The notes: generated by a model not told the origin, from the sequence alone. 64,000 nt of DNA from Nemertoderma westbladi (GCA_032718475.1 JAUCBJ010008237.1:1-64000); one strand, 5' to 3'. Counted from the stretch's first letter, positions 19,557-30,173 are shown. Program-made: numbers and translations.

Positions 19557-19889
19557 AACAGCAAGTCCAAGCGATAAACGAATTGTCTTTATCTCAGTTC
19601 GATTGTGAAATCCAGAATCTCTAAGAAGATATCGAACTTAGACAACCCCATTCTCTGCGAGAGTTTTGGATGGACGTATCCAGCTACGAGCGGAGGAAAA
19701 TCAGCTCGAGGAGAAGCATATCGAAACGGCGGATACCCCGACCATAGTCCTACACCTTCTGATGCAATCATATTGCACCCTTCACCCAGGATTTATAGCC
19801 CTCCTAGTAAAGTGGCTCGCCCCAGAGAGAGAAGGACTCTTGCTAGCCTCAAAAAACTGCGTAAACGCCGTCTGCGTAAGAAAGACTAA
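19557..19889 (+). pseudogene. Eroded continuation with Pro-rich and basic C-terminal tail
   Basis: After 19497 the coding signal continues in fragments. A polar helical segment around 19560-19740 is broken by stops. The frame 19605-19889 ends in a Pro/Ser-rich stretch (YPDHSPTPSDA) and a basic tail (LKKLRKRRLRKKD) before TAA. A basic tail at a stop looks like a true C-terminus, so this is probably the end of the same decayed gene. The product is unknown. Confidence 0.4.
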
Positions 19890-19967
19890 CTGTTTAGAGT
19901 ATCTTTATATTTTAGAAACTGTGATTTGTTATATTTTATAGACTTAAATCCCATTTTCTGGGAGCGG

Positions 19968-21123
19968 TGTAAAAGCTTTTGCGTAATTAGCCGGTTATTT
20001 TCCCCGTAAAGTACTCTGTAGTTGGTTTACTGGGCATAAAAAGGCCGTGTCCTTACTGTACTGGTGTTTTAGAGGACATAAAAGCCATTTCTTCTGTATT
20101 TGTACTTTAGAGGACATAATCCGCAATTTCGGGACGCAATAAGCTCGATACTCTTGAAAACAGTGTCGCTACCATGACGACGGCTAACAGCTGATATTGC
20201 CACGTCGACATTTCTTTGTTTCTTTGTTCTCTCGTTGTTCGGTCGACCAATCAGAGCGTTTTTTGTCTCTGTGTTGGAGGTGGATACAGAAACTCAGGAA
20301 TTCAGTGTTATGTTTTTGCCCAGAGCCTAAGAACACCGGCTTTTGGCACCTCCGTGTTTCAGTCTTTAGTCTTACATTAGTAGGCTTAATTATAGAACGT
20401 ATATCTGTTATCAAACGAGTTACCTTATCAATGCAATGCTTACTAAACATATCATGCATATCTTACTTAACATTACTGCTTTTGCTGTCGGTTATTCATT
20501 ATATTTGTTGATGGAAGATTATATTTGGAATACTGATCAATAGTCAGACACCCAACCTTCTTGATATACTAAAGGTTAGAGAGACCGGTTACAGATAAAC
20601 GATTGCGACCTATGTTAAGTGGTTTGAAGTGAATCTCATGCTATTTTATAGGCCCTACATGTATTGTCTGTTATTCTCTTTGTATGTGACTAAAATTAGT
20701 GAAGGTCAGCAGATTGGTGTGCAGCATTGTGTATGATTGTGACTGATAACAAAGCATCTCCTAAAGAATGCGCCATATACGTGAATCTATAGCCTTTTCG
20801 TTGTGTCTAGTTTAAGTCATAACTCTGTTTACATATTTAGAGCGCCACGTCCTAAAGGAACTGTTAATATTTCCCGAAATTGAATAATATTTGTCAGAGA
20901 TTATATATTACGATCAGTCGAATAATACAGTAGGCTTACACCATCAATCATTAAGCTCCGAACTCAGTCTCCCGGGTATATCCAACGGGTGAATGATTGC
21001 GCATAGACTGGCTTCGGCTAATGTAGTGTATCAAATACTCGTCATAGGCTAAAGACTATATATCATCCAAAAGACATCCTAATTTGGCAGGTTAAACTGT
21101 CAAAGGTCTTAAAAGCGCAAACA
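19968..21123 (+). repeat. 3' LTR, 1156 bp
   Basis: It is the direct repeat of the 5' LTR, ten bases shorter because it has one fewer GCAGCATTGT unit near 20720. It is preceded by GGGAGCGG (about 19960-19967), a short and weak polypurine tract. The 5-bp duplication follows it. Confidence 0.95.
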
Positions 21124-21128
21124 ACATT
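21124..21128. repeat. 5-bp target-site duplication, right copy (ACATT)
   Basis: This matches 8922-8926 and fixes the 3' boundary of the element at 21123. Confidence 0.9.
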
Positions 21129-21453
21129 AATTTGTTAATATATATTTAAACCTCCCTCGCTATGGGCCGATTGGTACATAAATACTCACACAATGGTGCA
21201 CATAGTTATTTTAATTCCGTAATATATTAAGTATAAACATTATTTTTACGAATTATTGCATGTCCAATATTAGTTTGAGATTGGGGAACAGTGAACTTAT
21301 TGAGATAGGTATTTGGTTGATAATTCGTTTACAATAGGACCCACATTGACAAGTGCAGCAACGGCTATTGGATATAACAATAGACCCACTCCACCATTAC
21401 TAAGCAATGTTCCTTTGATATAGCTGTCACGTAGTTATTATCCAATGTAGTAA
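21129..21453. other. AT-rich host flank of the LTR element
   Basis: No gene or repeat is seen. If 21454-22261 is host coding DNA, the element sits just upstream of it, possibly in an intron. Confidence 0.4.
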
Positions 21454-21677
21454 AACCATTGGAGTATATGTTTAAGTCATATATCAAGAAAGTTAATGTT
21501 TATTCAACAAACTCCTAGATATAGATCAGCATCTGCCTCTCCTGTGAGTAATAGTTCCATATCACCTATGGGGAAGCAGCATTCAGCCGGAGCAGCTATG
21601 GGACATGGGTTTGGGGATTCTAGAACATCTGATTGCAAATCCGGGGATGAAGAGGCATGGGAAGAAGTTGAAATCAA
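21454..21677 (+). CDS. Probable penultimate exon of an unidentified host gene
   Basis: The frame is open from 21454 to 21678. Codon use from the ATG at 21496 looks coding (SASASPVSNSSISPMGKQHS, then GDSRTSDCKSGDEEAWEEVE). It ends at AA-GTGAGA, a good splice donor after 21677, leaving two bases of a codon. The next exon, at 22087, completes that codon and stays open. The true 5' edge is uncertain: the exon may start at an AG near 21500 or at the ATG. The product is low-complexity and Ser/Gly/acidic, and I do not recognise it. Confidence 0.45.
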
Positions 21678-22086
21678 GTGAGAAAAATTAAATAATTTAT
21701 ATTAATGGAGATTATGCTGTATTTGGTTTACTAAACAAAATATTACAAATAAAATATGTTACTGTTAAAATATGTTACTGTATAATAATTTGTTAACGAA
21801 AGTTAAAATTAAACCGTGCTAAGCTCGATGAACTGGAGCTCTGACAATTCGCCCCCAAGCGGCAGACATGGGAACTGTAAAAGTCTGTCTGTGTGTAGAA
21901 TTTCTAATTAAGCAATGTTCGTAGGTTACTACTATCAAATTTCAGATGAATCTGATGGTTGGTACTATAATTACAGCTAGAATTCCTGTGATAATCAGTT
22001 TGAATATTTTGGTAAAACTACACTTTACCTTGCGTAGTCTGATTGCTTCTATGTCAATGTCAACTTGTACATATTTATACTTTTAG

Positions 22087-22261
22087 GGAAGTTCTGGACC
22101 TCGATGGTATGAATACGAATGGACACGCCGGCGTTCGCCCTATTCATGCCGGCCATACGATCCGTACTGTTAGACCTTACCAGCACCGTTCCCAACCTCA
22201 GCCACTAAAACACCACCCACATGTCCCTGAAGTACAAGGGAGTCGTCGCTCACAATACTGA
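22087..22261 (+). CDS. Probable last coding exon of the same unidentified host gene
   Basis: It follows a pyrimidine-rich tract and acceptor CTTTTAG at 22080-22086. Joined to the exon ending at 21677, the phase is correct and the frame reads KEVLDLDGMNTNGHAG, then a His/Pro/Gln-rich C-terminus to TGA at 22259-22261. GC content is well above its flanks. A polyadenylation-like AATAAA lies at about 22509. The family is not recognised. Confidence 0.45.
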
Positions 22262-24720
22262 AAGTATTCAATCGATCAGTATGCCACAAAAACATAATAA
22301 TCATGTAACTCGTTCATTATAAGTCTAACATACTGAATTTACATAATGCTACCATTACATTTGATAATGTTCATGTTTATTTATTATAATATTTTGTGCA
22401 TTATTTTAAATCACACGATTACCTCAAACACTTACAACACATTACCTGAAAACAACTCTCACAACTACAACTAACTGTAGTCCTCACACACAGTCAATCC
22501 CCCAACTAATAAATAATGTTTTAATTTAGTGGTCTCAATTGACCCGACCACCAGTAGTTGCAAATATAGAAATGGTACCCTTACTAGAGTAATTTAAGAG
22601 TGTTGTCCACTTATTTGGGGTACTTTTGTTTAAGACGAAAATCATTGACATTGACCCCCACAGTATTTATCAATCTTAGTTAATAAGGGCGCCCATTGAG
22701 AAAACTATCTCCTCACCGCCATAATTATTTGAAACTATAATCTTTATTTCAGATTAATATATTTCCCTTAGTGAGACAATCTTAATTAAATAAACCAAAA
22801 CTACTTAATGTATAAGAAATGACTTAACATTTATATTAAACATTAAATTTGTAATTAAATAACTCCAAAATAACAAAATAAACATAACAAAATGAGAGGG
22901 AAATTTAAATAAATTAATGCAACTTAAATGTAACTTAATGTAGAATAATATCAATCTCTTTATGTTACTAGTATTATATACAAATATGAAAAATAGGAAT
23001 TAGATTACCTTACGGGAGAGTATCAACTTAATCCGCTTTAATTTTTTTCAACATAAATTTATGGGCTTTTCAATGCTGCTGCGTTGCATGATGCTGCATG
23101 TTAAATCATGATTGTTTACCTATAATTTGGTAATTGAATATAAACATGGTAGTAACCGTAATCTTATGGCTCACTTTTATGGTAGTTATCATTTCGGCCA
23201 CATGAGACCGAGTTATATTGGAACGGAATCGGGATCATTCTATTCCCATTGAAGAATAATAAGTAAAAATGTTCAGGAAGTATACACGAGTATCTTATTC
23301 GTATTGCTTTTGTATATTATGAAGTACACGGGTAGTAGAATTTTGCTTTTTCTTTTAATATTTTGCTTCGCATAATTTTTGCTTTGTAATTGACAACATT
23401 TATAACAATATTTTGGACAAGTTCAGTAAAATTCTGACAAAAAATGGTTCAATTTTGTAAAAAATCTCAAAACTATTTCATGTTGAACTAAAATTCTACA
23501 GGATTATATTATGAAAATAAATGATTTATATTTCAAGGATAATTACCAAAAAAAATAATTTACATGGATACGAAATTAATTAATTCCATTTGGTGTTTAT
23601 AATTATGCGTACCGGTATGCATATAGTCTGTTTGCTCAGTTACAACCGGCACTCATCAAAATTTCCTATTTTGAGATAATTGTACATTGGTGGTTATGAC
23701 TTCATATATATGTGCGTCTATATTTGGTTACTGTAGACGTTAAAGTAAACAATTAGCCACTTCGGCAAAATATTTAGAAAACATTTGAGACTTTTTTTAC
23801 TTTTTTTTATGTAACTCCACCCGCCCCCTCTCCTACGGTTTTTAAAATTTGTTTATATCTCCAATGTGGTTGAAAAAAGCATAAAAAACGATACACCATC
23901 GAAAAGATAATCATCTAAAAAGTAGATAACAATTTGACAATTTTTTTGGCGCCCCCTAGCGGCCTGCGTCAGATTTAAAATTTTACTAAAAAGTCTACTC
24001 CTCCGTTATTTTCCATTTTTATTTTTCGATACCACATTTTTTGGAACCAGCATGTTTATTTTCATAATATTTTTCGGCCACTTTTTATATTTTCGTTTTT
24101 TTTTTATTTCTGATAATTGGCAATGATATTATTAAATCAAGAAAACTGCTCGATATTTATTGAAGTTTATGAAATTACCTTGAGCCTCTAACCCTCTAAG
24201 CTTTCTCTAAGCCGTTTTTAGATTTTAAATCCCCCATTAAATTCAGCTCTAGATGCAATTGAAAACAAATTTCTGAAACGTTTATCGAAACCACCCCACT
24301 TCCTAATTTAGTCTGAGAAATACCCATTTGAGGTGATGATAAAACAATCTATAAAAGACCAAACAAAGTTGTAACATGTCGCTGACTGATTAGTGCAAGG
24401 GGTATCGCGTTGTGTAGTAGATACATACATGTAGAAAAGTAATAAATTATATCGGAATGGATTTAAACTGCACTAAAAGTATACGGTACTCAACTGTAGA
24501 TGATTGTACTCTGTTTAGTTGTTAACCGACAAAATATGTCTGCAATAAGTTCGCGTTCAAATTCAAAACACAACTGACCGCCAATACAACGATTACTAGC
24601 ATAGGCCTACCGGAAGTGGTATGATGTACAAACATGTCGGTCTGAGTTCTCATTCACTGTCAAATAAGTAGAGAAGGTCTGCGATCATAGAAAGCATGTC
24701 GCCTGTTTAGGGTCTGTCCC
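22262..24720. other. AT-rich intergenic DNA between two convergent genes
   Basis: No ORF or exon with coding character is visible. GCGCCCCCTAGCGG near 23951 and a diverged relative near 21850 look like fragments of a dispersed repeat. Homopolymer T runs are common (23790-24110). Confidence 0.5.
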
Positions 24721-25599
24721 TCAGCCGAGAAGACCGGCCCTGTTCGACTGAGCGCTGCACTGAGCACTGCACGGACCAGCAGCGGCCTGCTCCCGATCCA
24801 AGCGCTCCAACCTCAGAGTCAAAACATTGATCTTCTCCAACAAATAGTCGATGACATCGGCCTGCTTCTCCAACACATCGCCCCGCAATCGACTAGCGCT
24901 CTGGTACTGAACCGCCATCGACTGCTCCAACTCCTCCTGCAGAATGTCGGGCAGTCGAGCCGAATGGTTGAACTGCATAACTCGCCGCAGGTACATCCCG
25001 ACATGCAGACTCGATAAAGCGTAGCCAAGTAGCAGAAGAAGGACAGAAACCGAATCCCTGATCCATACCCGGTCAGGGGGGATGAGAGCAGGCTGGAAGG
25101 TGTGGCACAACAGCACGGACACGAGAAGAGATATCGCAGAATAGAATGAGAACATCCTAAATGGGATGCACCGCAATCGAGATATATCCTTTACGAACCG
25201 CAAATAACCTTGTTCCCTAAGACTTTTGTGAGTGTTAGAAACATCCCAGTCCCATCCCAGGTAGCAGAGAAAGACGACTTCCAGCGTGAATAAATTCACG
25301 TCGAATCCCTCAACAATTACAATGTTATTTTGGAAAGGAGATAGGTAGAGTGCGCCTATTACACTAGCCAGTGTGAGTAGAGTGGTCACCATTAGTATGG
25401 AGGTGGAGCAGCATACTGTGCTTAGATACACATGGTCTGGAGTCTGCAGGTAGGACCGGTTATCCACCAGTAGTTCGTCGGAATTATCCGTGGCTCCGCT
25501 CGCGGTGAGCGAGTGAATATCGTCGAATAATATCGCGGTATTTCCACTGTGGGTTCGTCTCTGCCTGTCCTGGACGTTCGATAAACTCGTGTTTGGCAT
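24721..25599 (-). CDS. TMEM192: TMEM192-like lysosomal membrane protein, uninterrupted ORF
   Basis: This is a 292-residue ORF from ATG 25599 to stop 24721. It has a polar N-terminus (1-56) and four hydrophobic segments at about 58-86, 101-118, 143-167 and 181-203. After the last comes FNHSARLPDILQEE, matching the FN...PDILEEE motif after the final helix of TMEM192, then the helical VLEKQADVIDYLLEKINVL like its C-terminal coiled coil. Length and topology fit the family (about 270 residues). TMEM192 is a late-endosomal/lysosomal membrane protein that dimerises; its biochemical role is not settled. The extra Ala/Cys/Ser tail is lineage-specific. No intron is visible, whereas vertebrate genes have several, so intron loss or a retrocopy is possible. 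Confidence 0.82.
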   Translation of the reverse strand: MPNTSLSNVQDRQRRTHSGNTAILFDDIHSLTASGATDNSDELLVDNRSYLQTPDHVYLSTVCCSTSILMVTTLLTLASVIGALYLSPFQNNIVIVEGFDVNLFTLEVVFLCYLGWDWDVSNTHKSLREQGYLRFVKDISRLRCIPFRMFSFYSAISLLVSVLLCHTFQPALIPPDRVWIRDSVSVLLLLLGYALSSLHVGMYLRRVMQFNHSARLPDILQEELEQSMAVQYQSASRLRGDVLEKQADVIDYLLEKINVLTLRLERLDREQAAAGPCSAQCSAQSNRAGLLG

Positions 25600-26225
25600 T
25601 CTATTGGAAATTTATATTTATTGATGGAAAATCAGATAATAAGTAATATTTACAGCTGTGTAGACGGGAATGTCGCGATTGGGGTACCGTACCTACAAAT
25701 TCAATAAATTTCTTAGATTTTTATATGACTTCAGGACTTAAGGTTAGCAGTTAGGGTTACCGTACATGTTTTAATTAAGGTTAACGCCTGAACCCAGGAA
25801 CCCTAACCGCAATACCGCAGTACTGCAATAATAAACAAATATACCCATAATACTGTAATACAATCCTCCATAGCCTCAAGAAATTTACTGTGCAATCTCG
25901 TAAATTAATAAAATTTTTGTATTGCATTTGTAGGTAGGCCTACCGTTACCCGAAACGTGACTGTACCGTGTAGACGAATATAACGGTATTATATTAAAGT
26001 ATTATATTACAGTACCAGAGTACAGCAGTATAACATATTACAGTGTTGCAGTGGGTATATTACAGTACCAGTACATCAAAACAGCAACAGCAGTACAGCA
26101 TCAGTCAGTCTACATACAAATCAACAAAGGTTAGGGCCATATCCTCTGCCTATTCACCTACGCATCAGCTGATGGGTTGATATCTATCTAATCAATAATA
26201 TTTCGATTTCATATTTCGTCTCAAA
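25600..26225. other. Upstream region of the TMEM192-like gene
   Basis: No ORF is seen. The stretch is rich in GTACCG/TACAGTA motifs (25780-26110) typical of the window's intergenic DNA. Any promoter for the minus-strand gene should lie here, but I cannot identify a TATA box or initiator with confidence. Confidence 0.35.
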
Positions 26226-26345
26226 GGCAGTGATTTTTTATGTCCTTTTATTTGACTTTTTTTGTCCTTCTTTTTTTACGAATTGTGCATGACTTTTGTT
26301 GTCCTTTTAATGACTTTTATTGTCCTTTTAATGACTTTTTATGTA
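26226..26345. repeat. ~20-bp minisatellite, TGACTTTTATTGTCCTTTTA type
   Basis: About five imperfect copies of a T-rich unit alternate TGACTTTT and TGTCCTTTT. Small open frames here are artefacts of the repeat. Confidence 0.8.
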
Positions 26346-26359
26346 TGTATTTCTTCAAA

Positions 26360-26520
26360 CTGTCAGACTGCTGGTTTCTGGACTGTCAGACAGTTGATTT
26401 CAACATGCCTATGCCAAAACATTCAAAATTTGTTGATTTCTGGTCTGTCGGACAGTTGGTTTCACTATGCCTGTGCCAAAACATTCAAAATTCAATGATT
26501 TATAGACTATGAGATAGAAT
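26360..26520. repeat. 62-bp tandem repeat, about 2.5 copies
   Basis: The unit TTTCTGGACTGTCAGACAGTTGATTTCAACATGCCTATGCCAAAACATTCAAAAT-like block repeats with period 62 bp (CCAAAACATTC at about 26414 and 26476). The internal CTGTCNGACAG is a short palindrome. Confidence 0.75.
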
Positions 26521-26639
26521 TCCATATGCGCCTGTGGTAAAAGACTAAATTTAATAGTTTGTGGTTGTTGTCGATAATCGATTACCACATGACGTAGCAA
26601 AACACTCATTTTATTGCCAAAAACAATTACCAATTGATG

Positions 26640-27160
26640 GAAAGGAGCAGGTTAAGGCCGGATTTTCTAACCAAAACAATAAACAGTCACTTTACCAAAT
26701 CAGGGAAAGGAGCAGGTTACAGAGGCGGGATTTTCTAACCAAAACAATAAACGATCATTTAACTAATTGAGGGAAAGGAGCAGATTACAGAGACGGGATT
26801 TTCTAACCAAAACAATAAACAGTCACTTTACCAAATCAGGGAAAGGAGCAGGTTACAGAGACGGGATTTTCTAACCAAAACAATAAACGATAACATTACC
26901 AATTGAGAGAAAGGAGCAGGTTACAGAGGCGGGATTTCCTAACCAAAACAATAAACGATCACTTAATTAATTGAGGGAAAGGGGTAGGTTACAGAGGCGG
27001 GATTTTCTAACCAAAACAATAAACAGTCACTTTACAAAATGAAGGAAAGGAGCAGGTTAGAGAGGCGGGCCTTTCTAACCAAAACAATAAACGGTCACTT
27101 TACCAAATCAGGCAAATGAGCAGGTTACAGATGAGGCGGGATTTTCCAACCAAAACAACC
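26640..27160. repeat. 68-bp minisatellite, eight copies
   Basis: Units GGGAAAGGAGCAGGTTACAG, then AGGCGGGATTTTCTAACC, then AAAACAATAAACGATCACTT recur with AGCAGGTT at about 26646, 26711, 26779, 26847, 26915, 26984, 27051 and 27119 (spacings 65-69). The same unit occurs singly at 60764-60815 and in part at 53283, so the array appears to be an amplified piece of a dispersed repeat. Confidence 0.9.
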
Positions 27161-28020
27161 GGTCAGCCGGTAGGCCTACCAGTACCGTATTTAAATGGTA
27201 GGCTACACAGTAGGCCTACAGCAGTACCGGTGCCGGTACCGGTACTAAAATACAGAAATGCCTGCTTTATACCTACATCTGTACATACAATACAGCAAAA
27301 TAGTGCTATATATACTAATACCGGTACTGATAGCCTGAGAGAACAGCAGTAGAGAAACCGGTAGCATGGAACCTAACATTAGATTTTTGGAGGACATAAA
27401 AAATAAAAAAAAAGGACAAAAAAAGGATTTAAACGAACAATAAAAATTATTGCGCAATTTAAAGGGGAGTCAATCTAGCCGAAAAAGGGGGTCAACCCAT
27501 AACAAATTCGCAATTCCTCCAAACCAATTTTTTTTATTCCACATTACCTTGTTAATAACCCCAAAAAATTCTATAAAAATATATTATACGGATCACCTTC
27601 AATTTCCTGTTTCTTTCCTTAGCAGCATGGATTTTACATAGCAACAAGGGGGTCTACTGGTGGGATTTTCTCAAAATTTGGTACAGACAAACTTTGCTCT
27701 AATGATTATCGATTGACAGAAGTATATGCACTTCTACATAGTTACCAATTTAGTTTCCAGAGCAACGGAAATTTGTCTAATAATTTAACCATTTCAATAC
27801 CAATTTTGCTGGTACAACATAAGGACCTTATTTACACAACTTCTATACTAAACGGGTGGATGTAACCTCGACCATCGAATTTGTCGACCTCAAAAAACCT
27901 GTATCCCCAAAAAATTTATTTGTTATATGATAAACTATTGTGTTTTTCAAACAAAAACAAATAAATAACCCAAATAAATAAATTACACCTAAAATCAATA
28001 GAGCAATCACAATTTAATTA
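27161..28020. other. Intergenic, CCGGTA/TAGGCCTA-rich then AT-rich
   Basis: The first 200 bases are dense in GCCGGTACCGGTAC-type palindromes. Then an A-rich run (27395-27450) and AT-rich sequence follow with no recognised gene. Confidence 0.4.
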
Positions 28021-28035
28021 TGTGAAAAATCTTCA

Positions 28036-28911
28036 CTAACATTAATGGAAATTATGACAGCCCAACACAACCTCCGGCTATGGAAGCATGCAAAATCAGA
28101 AGAAGTACATGATAATTTGATGCACAGTTTTACGCCAGAAAGGATCAGAACAATCCAACGGGCTGCTTCGGAACGCACATCAGGCTGGCTTACGGTTGCC
28201 CCAGTTGCACGCAACCACTTTGATTTGTCTGCCAACGAATTCAGAGATGGTTTGTCCCTCCGGTATGGACGCCCTCTAGTGGGAGCGCCCGCAAGGTGTG
28301 ACGGATGCGGCGATGCGTTTTCATTAACACATGCACTCGACTGCAAAAAGGGGGGCTTGGTGACTCTACGCCATAACGAGGTTAGGGACACCCAGGGGGA
28401 CCTGTTCGGTTTGGCATTCCCAGAGTCTTGCATCATGAGGGAGCCAGTGATCCGGGAGGCAAATGAGAAGAATGGTGTGGTGGGTCTGCGGGCTGATCTT
28501 TCAGTGAGAGGTTACTGGCAGCCACAGAGAAGGGCGTTATTTGATGTCCGGGTCGTTGACCCTGACGCCCCTTCGTATGTGGCTCGCTCCATATCATCCA
28601 TACTAATTGACGCGGAGACTCAGAAAAAGTCTAAATATCATGACGCCTGCACCCTTCGCCAATCAGATTTTACCCCGCTCGTGGTGTCGGTGGATGGTGT
28701 TCTCGGCCCAGAGTAATCCATGACACTGAAGAGACTGGCTGACAGGCTGTCAACGAAATGGATGAAGCCCTACAGCTGTGTCATGGGTTGGGTGAGGGCA
28801 CGTCTGTCATTCGGCGTCCTAAGAGCTACGTGCGCCTGCTTCAGATCCTCTCGCACCAAATGGCGCAGCATTGGGGTTGACGATGGTGCCGGAATTCCTC
28901 TAGGAATCTAA
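28036..28911 (+). pseudogene. 3' end of a LINE-like retroelement ORF with CCHC and candidate PD-(D/E)XK nuclease motifs
   Basis: A frame open from about 28036 to 28716 continues in frame after a TAA (28714-28716) to 28911. It has a zinc-binding signature CDGCGDAFSLTHALDC (C-x2-C-x7-H-x3-C), then KKGGLVTLRHNEVRD, LRADLSVRG and ALFDVRVVDPDAP. Acidic residues in LRADL and FDVRV could be a PD-(D/E)XK core, as in restriction-like-endonuclease LINEs (R2-type elements have a Cys/His knuckle before the nuclease). After the stop, RLADRLSTKWMKPYSCVMGW and RARLSFGVLRATC match the usual C-terminal continuation of this ORF type in many invertebrate genomes. The reverse transcriptase is missing (5' truncation). 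The element class is tentative. Confidence 0.65.
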
Positions 28912-29370
28912 CTCAATCCGACCCCGGACTTAAACGTTTCCCTAATGAACTTACTTCTCGTATATATTTAGATTTATGATTATTATGATGATTATTTTAT
29001 AAGATTATTATCCTCTCCTTGTGTATTGGTCTATAATAGAATTGTTAAATATAATGCAATAGGCCATAATGGAAATTATGAAATTTCCTTGCAGTTGAAT
29101 TGTATAATTTTTTTGACAACGGTTACCTTAATATATCGTGAAGTTTTTCATATATTTAAAAGTTAGATGCGACTTCTAGTTTCCGAGATTATCAATTAAT
29201 GTGTAACACGCCAGTGTAAATATTACTAATTTCCCATTGAATCACAGCTTATTGTGAAATTAATTAAATCATTCTGGAACATCACCAATTTGCTACTTAC
29301 TTTTCCCTACTGTTCCTTTTGTTTGGCTTGTGTTATGCAAATTTACGCAGAATTTCCATGAATAGACTTT
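28912..29370. other. AT-rich spacer
   Basis: Probably the 3' flank or untranslated region of the LINE-like fragment, followed by host DNA. ATTATGATGATTATT near 28978-28995 could be a LINE 3' tail. No gene is seen. Confidence 0.35.
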
Positions 29371-29382
29371 TTTTGGTCATTA

Positions 29383-30075
29383 CTACTAGTATCGGCATGC
29401 TGCATTGCAGCTGCATTTTTAAGAATGCTGTGCCGGCTTGTCGACAAAATTGCGCCGCCACAACTCCCTATCACCCATGACATTTGCTAGATCATCGGCA
29501 TCTTCAAGGCCAGTGTCCTTTAAGATGCGTCTCAAGAAAGTCATGGGCTGTCCACCATGCTTATTCACTCCACGAGGCTGCCAAAGTACAAGATTATGCA
29601 CTGGCTGGTCCTCACGGCGAAAGCAATGTCCTGCAAAGCGGAGGCGATTTTGTTCTAGTGTCAAGCTTGGGGGAACCAATGAGACACCTCCAATGTTATA
29701 TAGTGTCTGGTTGGAAACGTGTGCATTGTACTTGACACAATGAACCCGGCGTAGCATTCTTGTAAATGTGCCATCCAGAGATTTGGTGTCCTCAGCAGTT
29801 AGAGCCCAGCATGGACTCCCATAGAGGAGTACTGGAACTAATACTGCTCTAAATAATCGGACCTTAAGTTTCCGATTAATTCTCGGTGACTTCCAAATCC
29901 TGGAAAGCCTATTCAAGGCTGCCCATGCCTTTCCCTTACGTATTCGAAGGTCCTCACCTGACTTCCGGATCCATGATCCCAGGTAACAGAAGTCGTCCAC
30001 ATGCTCAAGCATACCATCCTTTGAGCTTATGCTCATCCGATCAGAGACTTGCTGAGGACTTTCAATGTTTTATAA
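29383..30075 (-). mobile_element. 5'-truncated RTE-like LINE, copy A (reverse transcriptase C-terminus)
   Basis: The minus-strand ORF (30036 to 29419, 205 residues) is the tail of a non-LTR reverse transcriptase: FCYLGSWIRKSGED, then [36 protein letters not shown] and DRELWRRNFVDK before the stop. The 3' UTR is only about 35 bases and ends in short TAG repeats, a habit of the RTE clade. TTTTGGTCATTA flanks both sides (29371-29382 and 30076-30087), a 12-bp target-site duplication that proves a 5'-truncated insertion. The ORF tail is intact to its stop. Nearly identical sequence at 37605-38177 and 41394-41838 shows a recently active family. Confidence 0.9.
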
Positions 30076-30173
30076 TTTTGGTCATTAATGAGGTAATATA
30101 GAATCGAAAATGTGTGGTTCTGATTGATTGCGAAATACTTATGGGTTTTTTGCTAGATTGACTCAACTATTAG

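Larger units (their letters stand above)
8927..21123 (+). mobile_element. Complete LTR-flanked BEL/Pao element, non-autonomous, 12.2 kb
   Basis: Two direct LTRs (8927-10092 and 19968-21123) begin TGTAAAAGC and end GCGCAAACA. The 5-bp sequence ACATT lies immediately before the first (8922-8926) and after the second (21124-21128), a target-site duplication. The interior has a 2.2-kb leader, a coiled-coil Gag-like ORF, a BEL-type Gag, protease, a remnant of the RNase H end, and an unrelated-looking eroded coding region. Reverse transcriptase and the integrase core are absent, so movement would have needed enzymes supplied by another element. The LTRs differ only by one 10-bp unit as far as I can read, implying recent insertion. 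Confidence 0.93.

Noticed and set aside
23940-23960. GCGCCCCCTAGCGG as a CTCF-like site
   Set aside because: A single match in a repeat-like context, with no supporting data; too weak to annotate.
26640-27160. Regular repeats resembling a CRISPR array
   Set aside because: The unit is tandem with no unique spacers, and the DNA is eukaryotic; it is a minisatellite.
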